DNA of 64,000 bases, from NCBI RefSeq assembly GCF_030811595.1, contig NZ_JAUSRB010000004.1, positions 41,522 through 105,521 on the forward strand. Direction: 5' to 3'. Made by a program: the position numbers and the translations under genes. The DNA is from Streptosporangium brasiliense (GTDB lineage: Bacteria > Actinomycetota > Actinomycetes > Streptosporangiales > Streptosporangiaceae). Within the stretch, counting starts at the first letter, position 1, and each line of letters opens with the position of its first letter. This document shows, piece by piece, positions 22,916-29,798 of the stretch. A model generated the notes under the pieces. That model saw only the letters and a program-made list of their open reading frames with translations, had not been told where the DNA came from and searched no databases.

Positions 22916-22950
22916 GGGTTTCGTCACCCCTCGGAGGTAGGATTTTCGGC

Positions 22951-23109
22951 ATGAGCGATTCCCTGGACCACGCGGTTGAGCAGCTGATCGACGGCTACCT
23001 GGAGCACGACAGCCCTGGTACGTCGCTGGAGCCCGCCGACATGACCCGCGAAGAATTTCTGGCGGCCGGCGGCGACGAGGACACCGCGGACTTCTACTAC
23101 GGCGAGTAA
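22951..23109 (+). CDS. Acidic microprotein on the opposite strand (52 aa)
   Basis: Not recognised. ATG 22951 with SD GGAGGT 12 nt upstream; very acidic, with a stop just before the convergent gene end at 23113. It is the only plus-strand gene inside a long minus-strand block and shares a palindromic CCTCGGAGG with the divergent gene, so both can use it as SD. It would be antisense to the read-through minus transcript. Composition argues for coding, but it could be spurious. Confidence 0.5.
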   Translation: MSDSLDHAVEQLIDGYLEHDSPGTSLEPADMTREEFLAAGGDEDTADFYYGE

Positions 23110-23112
23110 GGG

Positions 23113-24672
23113 CTACTCCCCCGGCATGATCGGGTAGGGCTTGGCCTTGCTCGCGTTGACGTTGGTCTTGGTGTTGGGGTTCTCCCGGAACTGCTCGCCC
23201 ATATGCATGCGCGCGTTTTCCCCGAAATGTGCCTGCCACTCCGGAGCCAGTGACCGTTGCCCCTCCGAACCCCAGTCCCGCACGACCGGATACTGGTCGG
23301 CGTGAGAGACGTGTACGTCCGCCCGGCGCATCTGCTGTGACCCCCAGGCCGCGGCCTGGATGGTGTGCACGTTGTCGGCGTGGTCGACTGACCGCGAGAT
23401 TCCGTAGCGCGAGGCCACCTGACGGGTAGCGCGGTCGTTGAGGGCGTGTACGTAGCTCTTTCCCTCACCCAGCATCTGCTCGGGACGGGAAAACCCGGTC
23501 TCCTGGTTCCCCGCGCGGCCCGATGTCTTTCCCTCCTTGACGATCGGCGCGGCCCCCTTGAGCGCGCTCTTGGGCTGGTCGGGGTAGTGGCTGAACGCCT
23601 TACCGTCAGAGCTCGTGTAGCGCAACGACTTACCCGTGGGCAGGCCCGGGGCGATCACCGACGCCTCGTGGATGTCGCTGACCTTGTAGGCGTCGGCGGC
23701 GTCCTTGTCGGCCAGTGCCCCGCGGAACGCTACGGTTTTTGCCGCTTCCTTCGGGTTGCCGAAATGGTGCGTGGACGGGTCGGCGCTGGCCAGAGCATCC
23801 TTCGCTCGGCCGTGGGCCTTGTCGACGTTCTGGATTCGGCCGGCAATGAACTTCGGATCACGCCCCTCCACCGCGGCCACCGTGGACTCCTCGGCCTGCT
23901 CGATGTTGGGCCACCGGCTGCCCTGACGCCACTTGGAGTTCGGCGAGGTGTCGGCCACCGACTGGTTGACCGCCGCACGTGCCACGCTCGCCGCATGATC
24001 ACTCGGAAGGTGCGCGGTCGCGGCCTGAAACTGCGGGTGGTTCAGTACCGATGCGTGCGCCTGCTCCAGCCGGCCGTAGGCGGCCATGACGCCCTCGTTG
24101 TGCGTCTTTTGCAGGTGCCCGGGGATACGCGTGGTCGGGCGCCCGCCGTAGAACAACTGGCTGGACGACTCGTTGACGCCGGCCTGGGTGTGCTCGGCCA
24201 TCACCCGGTCCAGCGCAACCGAATGGGTGCGGTCCAGCGACTTCAGAGGATCCCGGGTGTCGTGGCCGAAATGCTTGAGGGTGGCGGCGCCGTGCTCGTA
24301 CTCGCCCTTGGACAGGTCCTCGGCCCGGCGCTGCACGGTCACCTCGGGGTGCGCAGCGTGGGGAACGTTGATCGCCGAGGTCCCGCGGGCGGCGGCCGTG
24401 TTCGGCATCATACGGTGGCCGCCCATGAGCCAGGAGAAGTGCTCGTCGGCCATGCCTTCAGGCCGGCGATACCCAAGCGGTGCGTCTGCGCTTCCGCCCG
24501 GGGCGACGGCCTCGCGGTGGAGCTTGCGCAGGCTCGCGCCCTCCTTCGCGTCGAACGCCTTGGGCTTGACGTTCGTTGGTCTGGGAAGCTCGCGGTTGGT
24601 CGACTTGGTGTAGGAGTTCGGCGGCTGACCGGTCAACGGGTTACGGTCGTCGGGGGTGGGGGTCTTGGACAT
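23113..24672 (-). CDS. Large hypothetical protein, possibly virion-associated (519 aa)
   Basis: Not recognised. Rich in His, Ala, Ser and Gly, with a disordered N-terminus and a mainly helical body; no catalytic motif was seen. It sits with the 174-, 62-, 104- and 93-aa genes in a coupled group between the endolysin and SpoVS-like genes. That group has features of structural or ejected proteins (size, composition), which is inference only. ATG 24672. Confidence 0.75.
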   Translation of the reverse strand: MSKTPTPDDRNPLTGQPPNSYTKSTNRELPRPTNVKPKAFDAKEGASLRKLHREAVAPGGSADAPLGYRRPEGMADEHFSWLMGGHRMMPNTAAARGTSAINVPHAAHPEVTVQRRAEDLSKGEYEHGAATLKHFGHDTRDPLKSLDRTHSVALDRVMAEHTQAGVNESSSQLFYGGRPTTRIPGHLQKTHNEGVMAAYGRLEQAHASVLNHPQFQAATAHLPSDHAASVARAAVNQSVADTSPNSKWRQGSRWPNIEQAEESTVAAVEGRDPKFIAGRIQNVDKAHGRAKDALASADPSTHHFGNPKEAAKTVAFRGALADKDAADAYKVSDIHEASVIAPGLPTGKSLRYTSSDGKAFSHYPDQPKSALKGAAPIVKEGKTSGRAGNQETGFSRPEQMLGEGKSYVHALNDRATRQVASRYGISRSVDHADNVHTIQAAAWGSQQMRRADVHVSHADQYPVVRDWGSEGQRSLAPEWQAHFGENARMHMGEQFRENPNTKTNVNASKAKPYPIMPGE

Positions 24673-24675
24673 GTG

Positions 24676-25200
24676 CTACTTCCACGTCGGCAGGTGGCCG
24701 CGCATCTGGGCGGCGAAATTCGGGTCGGTCTCACGCCGGGCCGCGGGGTCGTAGGCCGATACGCCGTACTTGGCGGCCAGCCGGCCGAGCTCCTCGGGGG
24801 AGGTGAACGCGTGCTTGCCTCCGTGGGCCAGGCGCTCGATGTCGGAGCCCTTGGCGGTCCACCGTCGGCCCTGCGCTTGGGCCTGCAGACCGGACTGCGG
24901 GCCGAATTCCTTGGTCCAGAAGTAGTCGCTGGCCTCGGTCTTTTCGCCCTTGTGCACGCCGCGCTGGTAGGAGCGGTCGTTGGTCTTGGTCTTGATGGCG
25001 TCCAGGAGACGGTCTTCGCGGCGGGAGTTGACCGTGCCGAGGTAGCCGTCCGGATACTGGGCGGAAGGAACGCCGGGGACACGGCCGGACCGGCGGGCGT
25101 CCATCAGGTCGCGGAAGCCGGTACCGGCCCCACCCCCGCCGCCGGCGGTGACCGGTGCGCCCGGCTGGTCGACGGGCGGAAGGTAGGACCAGTTAGCCAT
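24676..25200 (-). CDS. Hypothetical protein (174 aa)
   Basis: Not recognised. Pro/Gly-rich N-terminus with a GGGGGAG run (residues 21-27) and a basic, helix-poor body. The ATG at 25200 overlaps the stop of the upstream 62-aa gene by 1 nt, and its end lies 3 nt before the next gene, so the group is co-translated. Confidence 0.75.
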   Translation of the reverse strand: MANWSYLPPVDQPGAPVTAGGGGGAGTGFRDLMDARRSGRVPGVPSAQYPDGYLGTVNSRREDRLLDAIKTKTNDRSYQRGVHKGEKTEASDYFWTKEFGPQSGLQAQAQGRRWTAKGSDIERLAHGGKHAFTSPEELGRLAAKYGVSAYDPAARRETDPNFAAQMRGHLPTWK

Positions 25201-25388
25201 CAGTACCCCTGTCGGTGGGGGGCCTGCTCCTGCTGCGGAGCCTGATGGTTGGCCAGGTGGGATACAGCGCCCTCCGCCATGTGCGTTGCCGCGCCGCGCG
25301 CTGCACTGGTGGCGGCCGTACGCAGCAGCGCGCTACCGCCGACGCGCGCCACCGTGCCGAGCGCCGCAGCAATGAGAGGGATAGGCAT
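25200..25388 (-). CDS. Small amphipathic or hydrophobic protein (62 aa)
   Basis: Not recognised. Residues 1-45 are rich in Ala, Gly, Leu and Thr (PLIAAALGTVARVGGSALL) and could be an amphipathic or weakly membrane-associated helix. The tail is polar with Gln/His. ATG 25388 and stop both overlap neighbours by 1 nt. Confidence 0.7.
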   Translation of the reverse strand: MPIPLIAAALGTVARVGGSALLRTAATSAARGAATHMAEGAVSHLANHQAPQQEQAPHRQGY

Positions 25389-25702
25389 TACTGCGCCGTC
25401 TGTCCGTACTGCCGCTTGTCCCAGAACTGGCGGTTGCCGGTCGACGGGGGAAGCAGGTACACGTTGCGCCCGGTCGCGGCGGACTCGGGGCTGTTGGGGT
25501 AGGAGTAGCGGACCTGCACGGCGCCCTTGTGGCCGAGCCGCTCCAGGATGTTGCGCCGGGAGCCAGCCAGCGAATCGTTCACCATGGAGTAGGCCTGGCG
25601 CGGGGTCCTCAGACCCTGTGACGCCCTGGACGAGACGTTGGACCAGGTGGTCGCAGCCTCGGTGCCCATCTTCGGAAAATTGGTCGTGGTCTTGTCTGCC
25701 AC
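25388..25702 (-). CDS. Hypothetical protein (104 aa)
   Basis: Not recognised. Polar protein with a Ser/Arg-rich centre and Tyr/Asn/Gln-rich C-terminus, an arrangement common in small virion proteins (inference). ATG 25702 with SD AAGGAG 6 nt upstream. Confidence 0.75.
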   Translation of the reverse strand: MADKTTTNFPKMGTEAATTWSNVSSRASQGLRTPRQAYSMVNDSLAGSRRNILERLGHKGAVQVRYSYPNSPESAATGRNVYLLPPSTGNRQFWDKRQYGQTAQ

Positions 25703-25719
25703 GGGGGACTCCTTGCTCG

Positions 25720-26001
25720 TTAGTACGCGCTCAGCCAGGTGCGCCGGTCATAGGTCTCAGCCGAGGAGCCGTTGGGGGTCGGCAGCATCTGGCCGCCGGG
25801 CAGGATGCGGGAGGAGTCCGAGGAGCCATATCCGATAGAGCTTCGAGTAATGGGTTCGAGCACCGAATGGGGCCTGTAGCCACCCGATCCAGTTCCGACC
25901 TGTCGACTGTGGAACAGCGCAGTATTGCGGCGCGCAGAATCGGTGAACGCTGTGGGTCGGTCGCCTCCAGGCATCCTTCCCGCCTTTCCGATGCTCGCCA
26001 T
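25720..26001 (-). CDS. Hypothetical protein (93 aa)
   Basis: Not recognised. Low-complexity Gly/Ser/Arg composition, no hydrophobic core visible, probably disordered. ATG 26001; upstream is a short A+T-rich stretch containing CTCTGATAGAG, an imperfect promoter-like segment. Confidence 0.65.
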   Translation of the reverse strand: MASIGKAGRMPGGDRPTAFTDSARRNTALFHSRQVGTGSGGYRPHSVLEPITRSSIGYGSSDSSRILPGGQMLPTPNGSSAETYDRRTWLSAY

Positions 26002-26048
26002 TGGTCTCTATCAGAGTAGGTTTTTCTTGGACGAAAAATGTAATTCCG

Positions 26049-26345
26049 TCAGGCGACCAAGACCTTGAAAACCAGCGCGGTGACTTCGCCCTCGGGCATC
26101 TTCACGGTGGTAAATCCGATCCGGGCCGACAGGGTAATGCCACGGGGTCCTACGAATCCCTGCGCGATGGCCAGAGACTTTGAGGTCTGGTTGACTGCGC
26201 CGGCGCCGATCGCCCGTAGGGAGACGTTCTTGCCCGCGTAGATGGCGTGTGCGACTGCCGCGCCCAGGGCCGACGCGTTGGAGGAGGACTTCACACGCAG
26301 GACGACGTCATCGCCGGTGGTGTCGGTGGGGGCGTTTTCACTCAT
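26049..26345 (-). CDS. spoVS: SpoVS-like protein (98 aa)
   Basis: The sequence follows the SpoVS family closely: VLRVKSSSNASALGAAVAHAI, the diagnostic core AIGAGAVNQTSKSLAIAQGFV, and the C-terminal strand pattern VTALVFKVLVA. SpoVS proteins (Alba-like fold) influence sporulation and septation in Bacillus and occur in other bacteria; their biochemical role is unclear, with nucleic-acid binding proposed. In a phage of a sporulating host it could affect development or bind nucleic acid. ATG 26345; the SD lies inside a long hairpin, implying translational or transcriptional control. It is the first gene of the transcript after the terminator at 26420-26461. Confidence 0.85.
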   Translation of the reverse strand: MSENAPTDTTGDDVVLRVKSSSNASALGAAVAHAIYAGKNVSLRAIGAGAVNQTSKSLAIAQGFVGPRGITLSARIGFTTVKMPEGEVTALVFKVLVA

Positions 26346-26350
26346 ATTGA

Positions 26351-26397
26351 GCTCCTACTGGATTTACGTTTTGGGTACGTAAGTCCAGATTAGGAGC
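26351..26397 (-). promoter_or_regulatory. Long hairpin sequestering the SpoVS ribosome-binding site
   Basis: On the minus strand, GCTCCTA-AT-CTGGA-C-TTACGT pairs with ACGTAA-A-TCCAG-TAGGAGC across a 7-nt loop. The last segment contains the SD (AGGAG, 26356-26352), 7 nt before ATG 26345. It could be an RNA switch or thermosensor, a DNA operator, or both. Confidence 0.7.
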
Positions 26398-26419
26398 GAG
26401 GCTTTTTTGGATGGTAAAA

Positions 26420-26461
26420 GTGAAAAGCCCCAGTGCCTTGTGGGCGCCTGAGGCTTTTCAC
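26420..26461. terminator. Bidirectional terminator
   Basis: GTGAAAAGCC / GGCTTTTCAC outer arms with an imperfect G+C-rich centre, flanked by A/T. It separates the RuvC-like operon from the SpoVS unit. Confidence 0.8.
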
Positions 26462-26502
26462 TTCATGGATAGCGATGCGCATCCGTCCGTGTCCTGCCCC
26501 CA

Positions 26503-27072
26503 TTATGCCGCAGGTGGCGCCTCGGTGTGTAGTTTCAGTTCCTGGAGTACGGATTTCTCGTACGGATAGTTGGTATTTCCCGTATCGATGGCCTCCGCAA
26601 TGCGGGCCAGCGCGTAGGCGTCGGCGGCGTTATCGTTGGTGAACGCTCTGCCCCACCGTTCATTGACGGCCTTAACCATTTTCTTCTTATCAGCGGAGCC
26701 GGAACCGGTGGTGAAAAGCTTGACCTGGTTCGGGGTAACGATCGTCGGGTACCGCGCTCGGCCGGGGATCAGGTCGTGAAGCAGGCCCTTGACCGCGTAA
26801 CCGAGCTCGCCGGCCTTCTCCCGGCCGTTGCTTGAGCCGTAGGAGTAGCCCTCCATCGCCACGTGGGCGATCCCCAGCCGGTCATCGCGCAGCGAGATAG
26901 TCAGCCAGTATTCGATCGCCTTGAGCACATCCACGCCGGGAGTGACCTTGAGCTGCTTGGCGTCGAACTTCCTCACGATCGTGCTGTCACAGCTCCGGGC
27001 GCCATCCACGTAGAGCTTGCTCAGGCCGAACCCTCCACGCGACTGGTCAATGCCGACATACAGCTTCACCAT
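26503..27072 (-). CDS. RuvC-like Holliday junction resolvase (189 aa)
   Basis: RNase H-fold nuclease. GIDQSRGGFG (Asp9) at strand 1, VAMEGYSYGSSNGREKAGEL (Glu74) in the middle and NDNAADAYALARIA (Asp147/Asp151) at the C-terminus match the acidic catalytic set of RuvC-type resolvases. TPNQVKLFTTGSGSADKKKM between them is typical. It would resolve recombination intermediates or branched DNA before packaging. ATG 27072 overlaps the previous stop; the extra N-terminal residues of the longer frame are Arg-rich shadow. Confidence 0.85.
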   Translation of the reverse strand: MVKLYVGIDQSRGGFGLSKLYVDGARSCDSTIVRKFDAKQLKVTPGVDVLKAIEYWLTISLRDDRLGIAHVAMEGYSYGSSNGREKAGELGYAVKGLLHDLIPGRARYPTIVTPNQVKLFTTGSGSADKKKMVKAVNERWGRAFTNDNAADAYALARIAEAIDTGNTNYPYEKSVLQELKLHTEAPPAA

Positions 27073-27290
27073 GCGAATTCGCCGGTTTCGGTGACGAACT
27101 CGCGGGTGACGTCGTGCCATACGATCTCACCGTTGACGTTGCCGAACGCCTGGTAGATCCGGATCCGCTGACGCTCGTGCGAGTACCGGCCGTTGAGCGC
27201 GAGCTTCACGTGACCTCGCTGGGCGTACGGCCGATCCCGCCTACCGCCCTTGATGAAGTAGATCTCCTTGGGGAGGTTCGGCGTCTTCAC
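27066..27290 (-). CDS. Small paralog 2, hypothetical (74 aa)
   Basis: Function unknown. GTG 27290 overlaps the upstream stop (GTGA). Clearly related to the next gene: both have a K/S-E-I/V-Y-F/Y strand near the N-terminus, a R-x-x-V-K-x-A-L segment and end T-x-x-F-V-x-x-G-x-x-A-W. Basic, probably a small beta barrel. Confidence 0.75.
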   Translation of the reverse strand: MKTPNLPKEIYFIKGGRRDRPYAQRGHVKLALNGRYSHERQRIRIYQAFGNVNGEIVWHDVTREFVTETGEFAW

Positions 27291-27559
27291 CAGGCCCACT
27301 TCCCGTCCTTGACGAAGGTCTCGGTGACGTTGGTCCAGCCCTCGGCTGCGCCGATTTCTGACCGCAGGATCTTCAGCTTCGGGTGGGGGATGTAGCTTGG
27401 CGGCTGACCGATGTGATCTTCCGGAACGTAGGTCTGCCACGACGTGTTGTTCTTCAACGCGCCCTTGACGGATGCACGCGTCCAATACGCACCGTGGTAA
27501 CAGCCGGTGCTGACGTAGTAGACCTCAGACGGAGGCTTGTCATTGAACATGGGACTCAC
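27287..27559 (-). CDS. Small paralog 1, hypothetical (90 aa)
   Basis: Function unknown. GTG 27559 overlaps the dNMP kinase stop; ATG at 27550 is an alternative. Shares length, order of conserved positions and the G-x-x-A-W end with the 74-aa downstream gene, so the two arose by tandem duplication. Confidence 0.75.
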   Translation of the reverse strand: MSPMFNDKPPSEVYYVSTGCYHGAYWTRASVKGALKNNTSWQTYVPEDHIGQPPSYIPHPKLKILRSEIGAAEGWTNVTETFVKDGKWAW

Positions 27560-28125
27560 TGGGGGGCCGTCCTCTGTACGTTGATGCGGTGCATGACCAT
27601 GTCGGCGCGGGCGTGCAGGTCGGTCAGGTCGCCGTCGTTGCGGACCACGAAGTCGAGCAGCTGCGGGGGCAGGGTGGCCTGCTCCTGGGAGTTGGCCGGG
27701 CCGACGCCGGGGCGAAGGAGGTTGACCAGCTGGGCGCCGAGGGTGGCCTTGAGGACCATGGCCTCATTGAGCTGGCGGACGTCGGAGAAGACCACCCGCT
27801 GGGCCTCCCCCATCCGATCGATCGCTGCGTTGATCCAGATTCGGGAGTCGACCCGCTGACGCATTGACTGTCCAAGGGCGACCATCATCCGGCGGATTTC
27901 CGGGTAGAGGATCTTGGCCTCGCCCCAGCCGATGGTGTCGATGACCTCGCGCAGGTGCACCGGCCGGCCGTCGTCGACCATCAGGACGGGGTTGGTGTCG
28001 AGCAAGACGTCGCGCAGCGGGTCAGCGAAAGCGATCTTCTTGAAGCCATACCAGTGCACCAGGGTGTCGGCAAAGGCGTCCTTGCCGGAGCCGGCGAAGC
28101 CGTGCACGCCGAGAACAACGATCAT
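27556..28125 (-). CDS. Deoxynucleoside monophosphate kinase (189 aa)
   Basis: P-loop kinase. Walker A GFAGSGKD (residues 9-16), a substrate region KIAFADPLRD (about 29-38) with the FADPLK-like signature of phage dNMP kinases, and WINAAIDRM followed by VVFSDVRQ (Walker B-like). It phosphorylates dNMPs to dNDPs, feeding synthesis together with ThyX and ribonucleotide reductase. ATG 28125 overlaps the upstream microgene stop. Confidence 0.85.
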   Translation of the reverse strand: MIVVLGVHGFAGSGKDAFADTLVHWYGFKKIAFADPLRDVLLDTNPVLMVDDGRPVHLREVIDTIGWGEAKILYPEIRRMMVALGQSMRQRVDSRIWINAAIDRMGEAQRVVFSDVRQLNEAMVLKATLGAQLVNLLRPGVGPANSQEQATLPPQLLDFVVRNDGDLTDLHARADMVMHRINVQRTAPQ

Positions 28126-28280
28126 TCGTCGGCCTCCTCTTCAGGAGTGGTAATCGAGATCCGAACCACCAGCTTTCCCATGCCCCACAGAAAAAGGACC
28201 GAGCCCATGACAGCCAGGGCGAACAGGCCCAGCACGGCGACCAGAAACTCCATGAATCCGGCAATCGTCATAACGTCCAT
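28122..28280 (-). CDS. Single-pass membrane microprotein (52 aa)
   Basis: Not recognised. Residues about 10-35 (FMEFLVAVLGLFALAVMGSVLFLWG) form one membrane helix; the C-terminus is acidic (TTPEEEADE). ATG 28280 overlaps the ThyX stop (TGATG) and its stop overlaps the kinase ATG. It may be an accessory to lysis or exclusion, unknown. Confidence 0.7.
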   Translation of the reverse strand: MDVMTIAGFMEFLVAVLGLFALAVMGSVLFLWGMGKLVVRISITTPEEEADE

Positions 28281-28972
28281 CAGGCCTCCACCTCGATGTC
28301 CTGGAAGGTGTTGGGGGCCAGTTCCTTGAGCGGCTCCAGGAAGAGCCTGGCCAGCTGGCGGATTTCCCTGTTGGCGCCCTCGGCCGCGCGCAGCTTGATC
28401 ACATCGCGCCAGGCCCGCAGGTTGGCGGAGACGACCAGGTCAGTGGACGTCATCAGCGGCAGCACCTGGGCGCACGCCTCGCGGATTTCCTTCTTACTCA
28501 GGTCGCCGCGGTCCGACAGCCGCTCGGACAGAAACTCGTACTCCTCCTCAGCGCTGAGCCAGGCACGTTCCAACGCCTCGTAGATTTCCCGGTCGTCCTC
28601 GGCGGCCTCTTCCAGGGTGGGGTGGACGACGAATTCCCGGGGCGGACAAAAGCGCAGGCTCTCCACGCTGAACTGGTGGAAGCGGTGGCGAGTGAACTCC
28701 CCCAGCAGGTGTCGGGAGACGCCCTGGACCAGGAACGGGAACGACACGTGTTCGTAGATGTTGAAGTGCCGGCGTGCCTGAATGTTGGCGTGGTAGCCGC
28801 GGCTGGTGCGGGTCTCCTCCCGCGGCCGGTCGAAGGACCGATAGCAGCCGCGGCCGGCGAACTCGCCGATACGGTCGGCCGCGGTCGGCATCTCGTCCTC
28901 GAACTCCAGCGGCTGGAGCATCTCGTCAACGATCGGCGTGGTCTGAATGGTGTAGAGCAGGGAAATCTTCAC
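28280..28972 (-). CDS. thyX: Flavin-dependent thymidylate synthase ThyX (230 aa)
   Basis: Converts dUMP to dTMP using methylene-tetrahydrofolate, FAD and NADPH. The diagnostic RHR-X7-S motif is present (Arg95-His96-Arg97...Ser105), and a C-terminal NLRAWRDVIKLR-type segment agrees with the family. Length is normal. GTG 28972 overlaps the upstream stop. It acts with the kinase and reductase encoded nearby to enlarge the dTTP pool, independent of host ThyA or ThyX. Confidence 0.92.
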   Translation of the reverse strand: MKISLLYTIQTTPIVDEMLQPLEFEDEMPTAADRIGEFAGRGCYRSFDRPREETRTSRGYHANIQARRHFNIYEHVSFPFLVQGVSRHLLGEFTRHRFHQFSVESLRFCPPREFVVHPTLEEAAEDDREIYEALERAWLSAEEEYEFLSERLSDRGDLSKKEIREACAQVLPLMTSTDLVVSANLRAWRDVIKLRAAEGANREIRQLARLFLEPLKELAPNTFQDIEVEA

Positions 28973-29301
28973 GGGGCATCTCCGGTAGTGGCGGGGGCGA
29001 GGCAGCAGCCGTCACAGGTGTGGACGGCCATGTAGTCCATGCCGGCGGTGCGGTAGTAGGCCAGCGAGTCAGGGTCGGGGTGGTTGGCTCCGTGCTCGCA
29101 GGTCCGCTCGGCGAGGAACTGCTTATCGGCCCTGTAGGTGATCGGCCAGCGCCGCATGTGGTGGTCGGTCGGCTTGTGGATCACGCAGCGGTCGCCGACG
29201 CAGGTCCGCACACCGTGGGTGCGAAGCAGCGTCGGAGGCTGGCCCGGGACCGGCTCGACGGAAAACAGCTCGTAGGTGTCGGGGTCGGTCAGGTGGTCCA
29301 T
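28969..29301 (-). CDS. Cys/His-rich hypothetical protein (110 aa)
   Basis: Function unknown. TCVGDRC...HKPTDHHMR and RTCEHG...HPDPDSL plus a C-terminal TCDGCCL give several potential zinc ligands. Proteins with this CxxxxxCxIHxPTDHHMR-type pattern are common in actinophages. ATG 29301 overlaps the upstream gene by 13 nt. Confidence 0.75.
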   Translation of the reverse strand: MDHLTDPDTYELFSVEPVPGQPPTLLRTHGVRTCVGDRCVIHKPTDHHMRRWPITYRADKQFLAERTCEHGANHPDPDSLAYYRTAGMDYMAVHTCDGCCLAPATTGDAP

Positions 29302-29798
29302 TTGGCTGCTCTTCCTTCACGGTCTGATCGGGCGGTTCGTCGGGTGAGTTCGCGAGACAGGAAACGCTCCAGGCGCTCGGCGTTGAGGTAGCCGGTTTCC
29401 TCGCGTTTGCGGTCGGCGTAGGCGTCCAGGTAGGTGTCATTGGCCTGCTGCACCTCGTCGTCTGCGTAGGCGCCGGCCTTGGCCGCGGTGACGGACTTGG
29501 CGGCCTTACCGAGGACTGCCTGAGCTCGGCGGATCTCCAGCACGCTTTCGGCGTACTTTTCGGCTACCTGAGCTCGGGAGTGCTTCGCGCTGTGGTAGTT
29601 CACCCACTGAGACATCTCGCCGAACAGGCGCATCAGCTCGCCGTCGTCCAGGCCGGTTACGTCCTTCGGGATCCGCGGTGGCGCGTCGTCGGGTTCCTCG
29701 GGGTCGTACAGGCTTGCCAGCTGACGCTCGGCCTTCTGCTCCAGCCGCTTCTCCTCGGCGGCGGCGACCACGTTGCGGCTGCGTCGAATCGTCCGCAT
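29289..29798 (-). CDS. Hypothetical helical protein (169 aa)
   Basis: Not recognised. Mostly long charged helices (coiled-coil tendency at about 10-30 and 70-150). ATG 29798 has a good SD (GGAAGGGAAG) located inside the 3' part of the Cas4-like frame. Its codon use and amino-acid composition look genuine, whereas the overlapping upstream frame turns Arg/Pro/Gly-rich here. A DNA recombination accessory role is possible from context only. Confidence 0.75.
   Translation of the reverse strand: MRTIRRSRNVVAAAEEKRLEQKAERQLASLYDPEEPDDAPPRIPKDVTGLDDGELMRLFGEMSQWVNYHSAKHSRAQVAEKYAESVLEIRRAQAVLGKAAKSVTAAKAGAYADDEVQQANDTYLDAYADRKREETGYLNAERLERFLSRELTRRTARSDREGRAAKWTT

Noticed and set aside
23446..25245. 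Plus-strand open frame of 599 codons
   Set aside because: Opposite to two well-supported minus-strand genes with overlapping starts; no SD or leader and shadow-type composition.
27291..27485. Upstream part of a 139-codon frame before the 74-aa gene
   Set aside because: Lies inside the 90-aa gene in another frame; the GTGA overlap at 27290 marks the real start.
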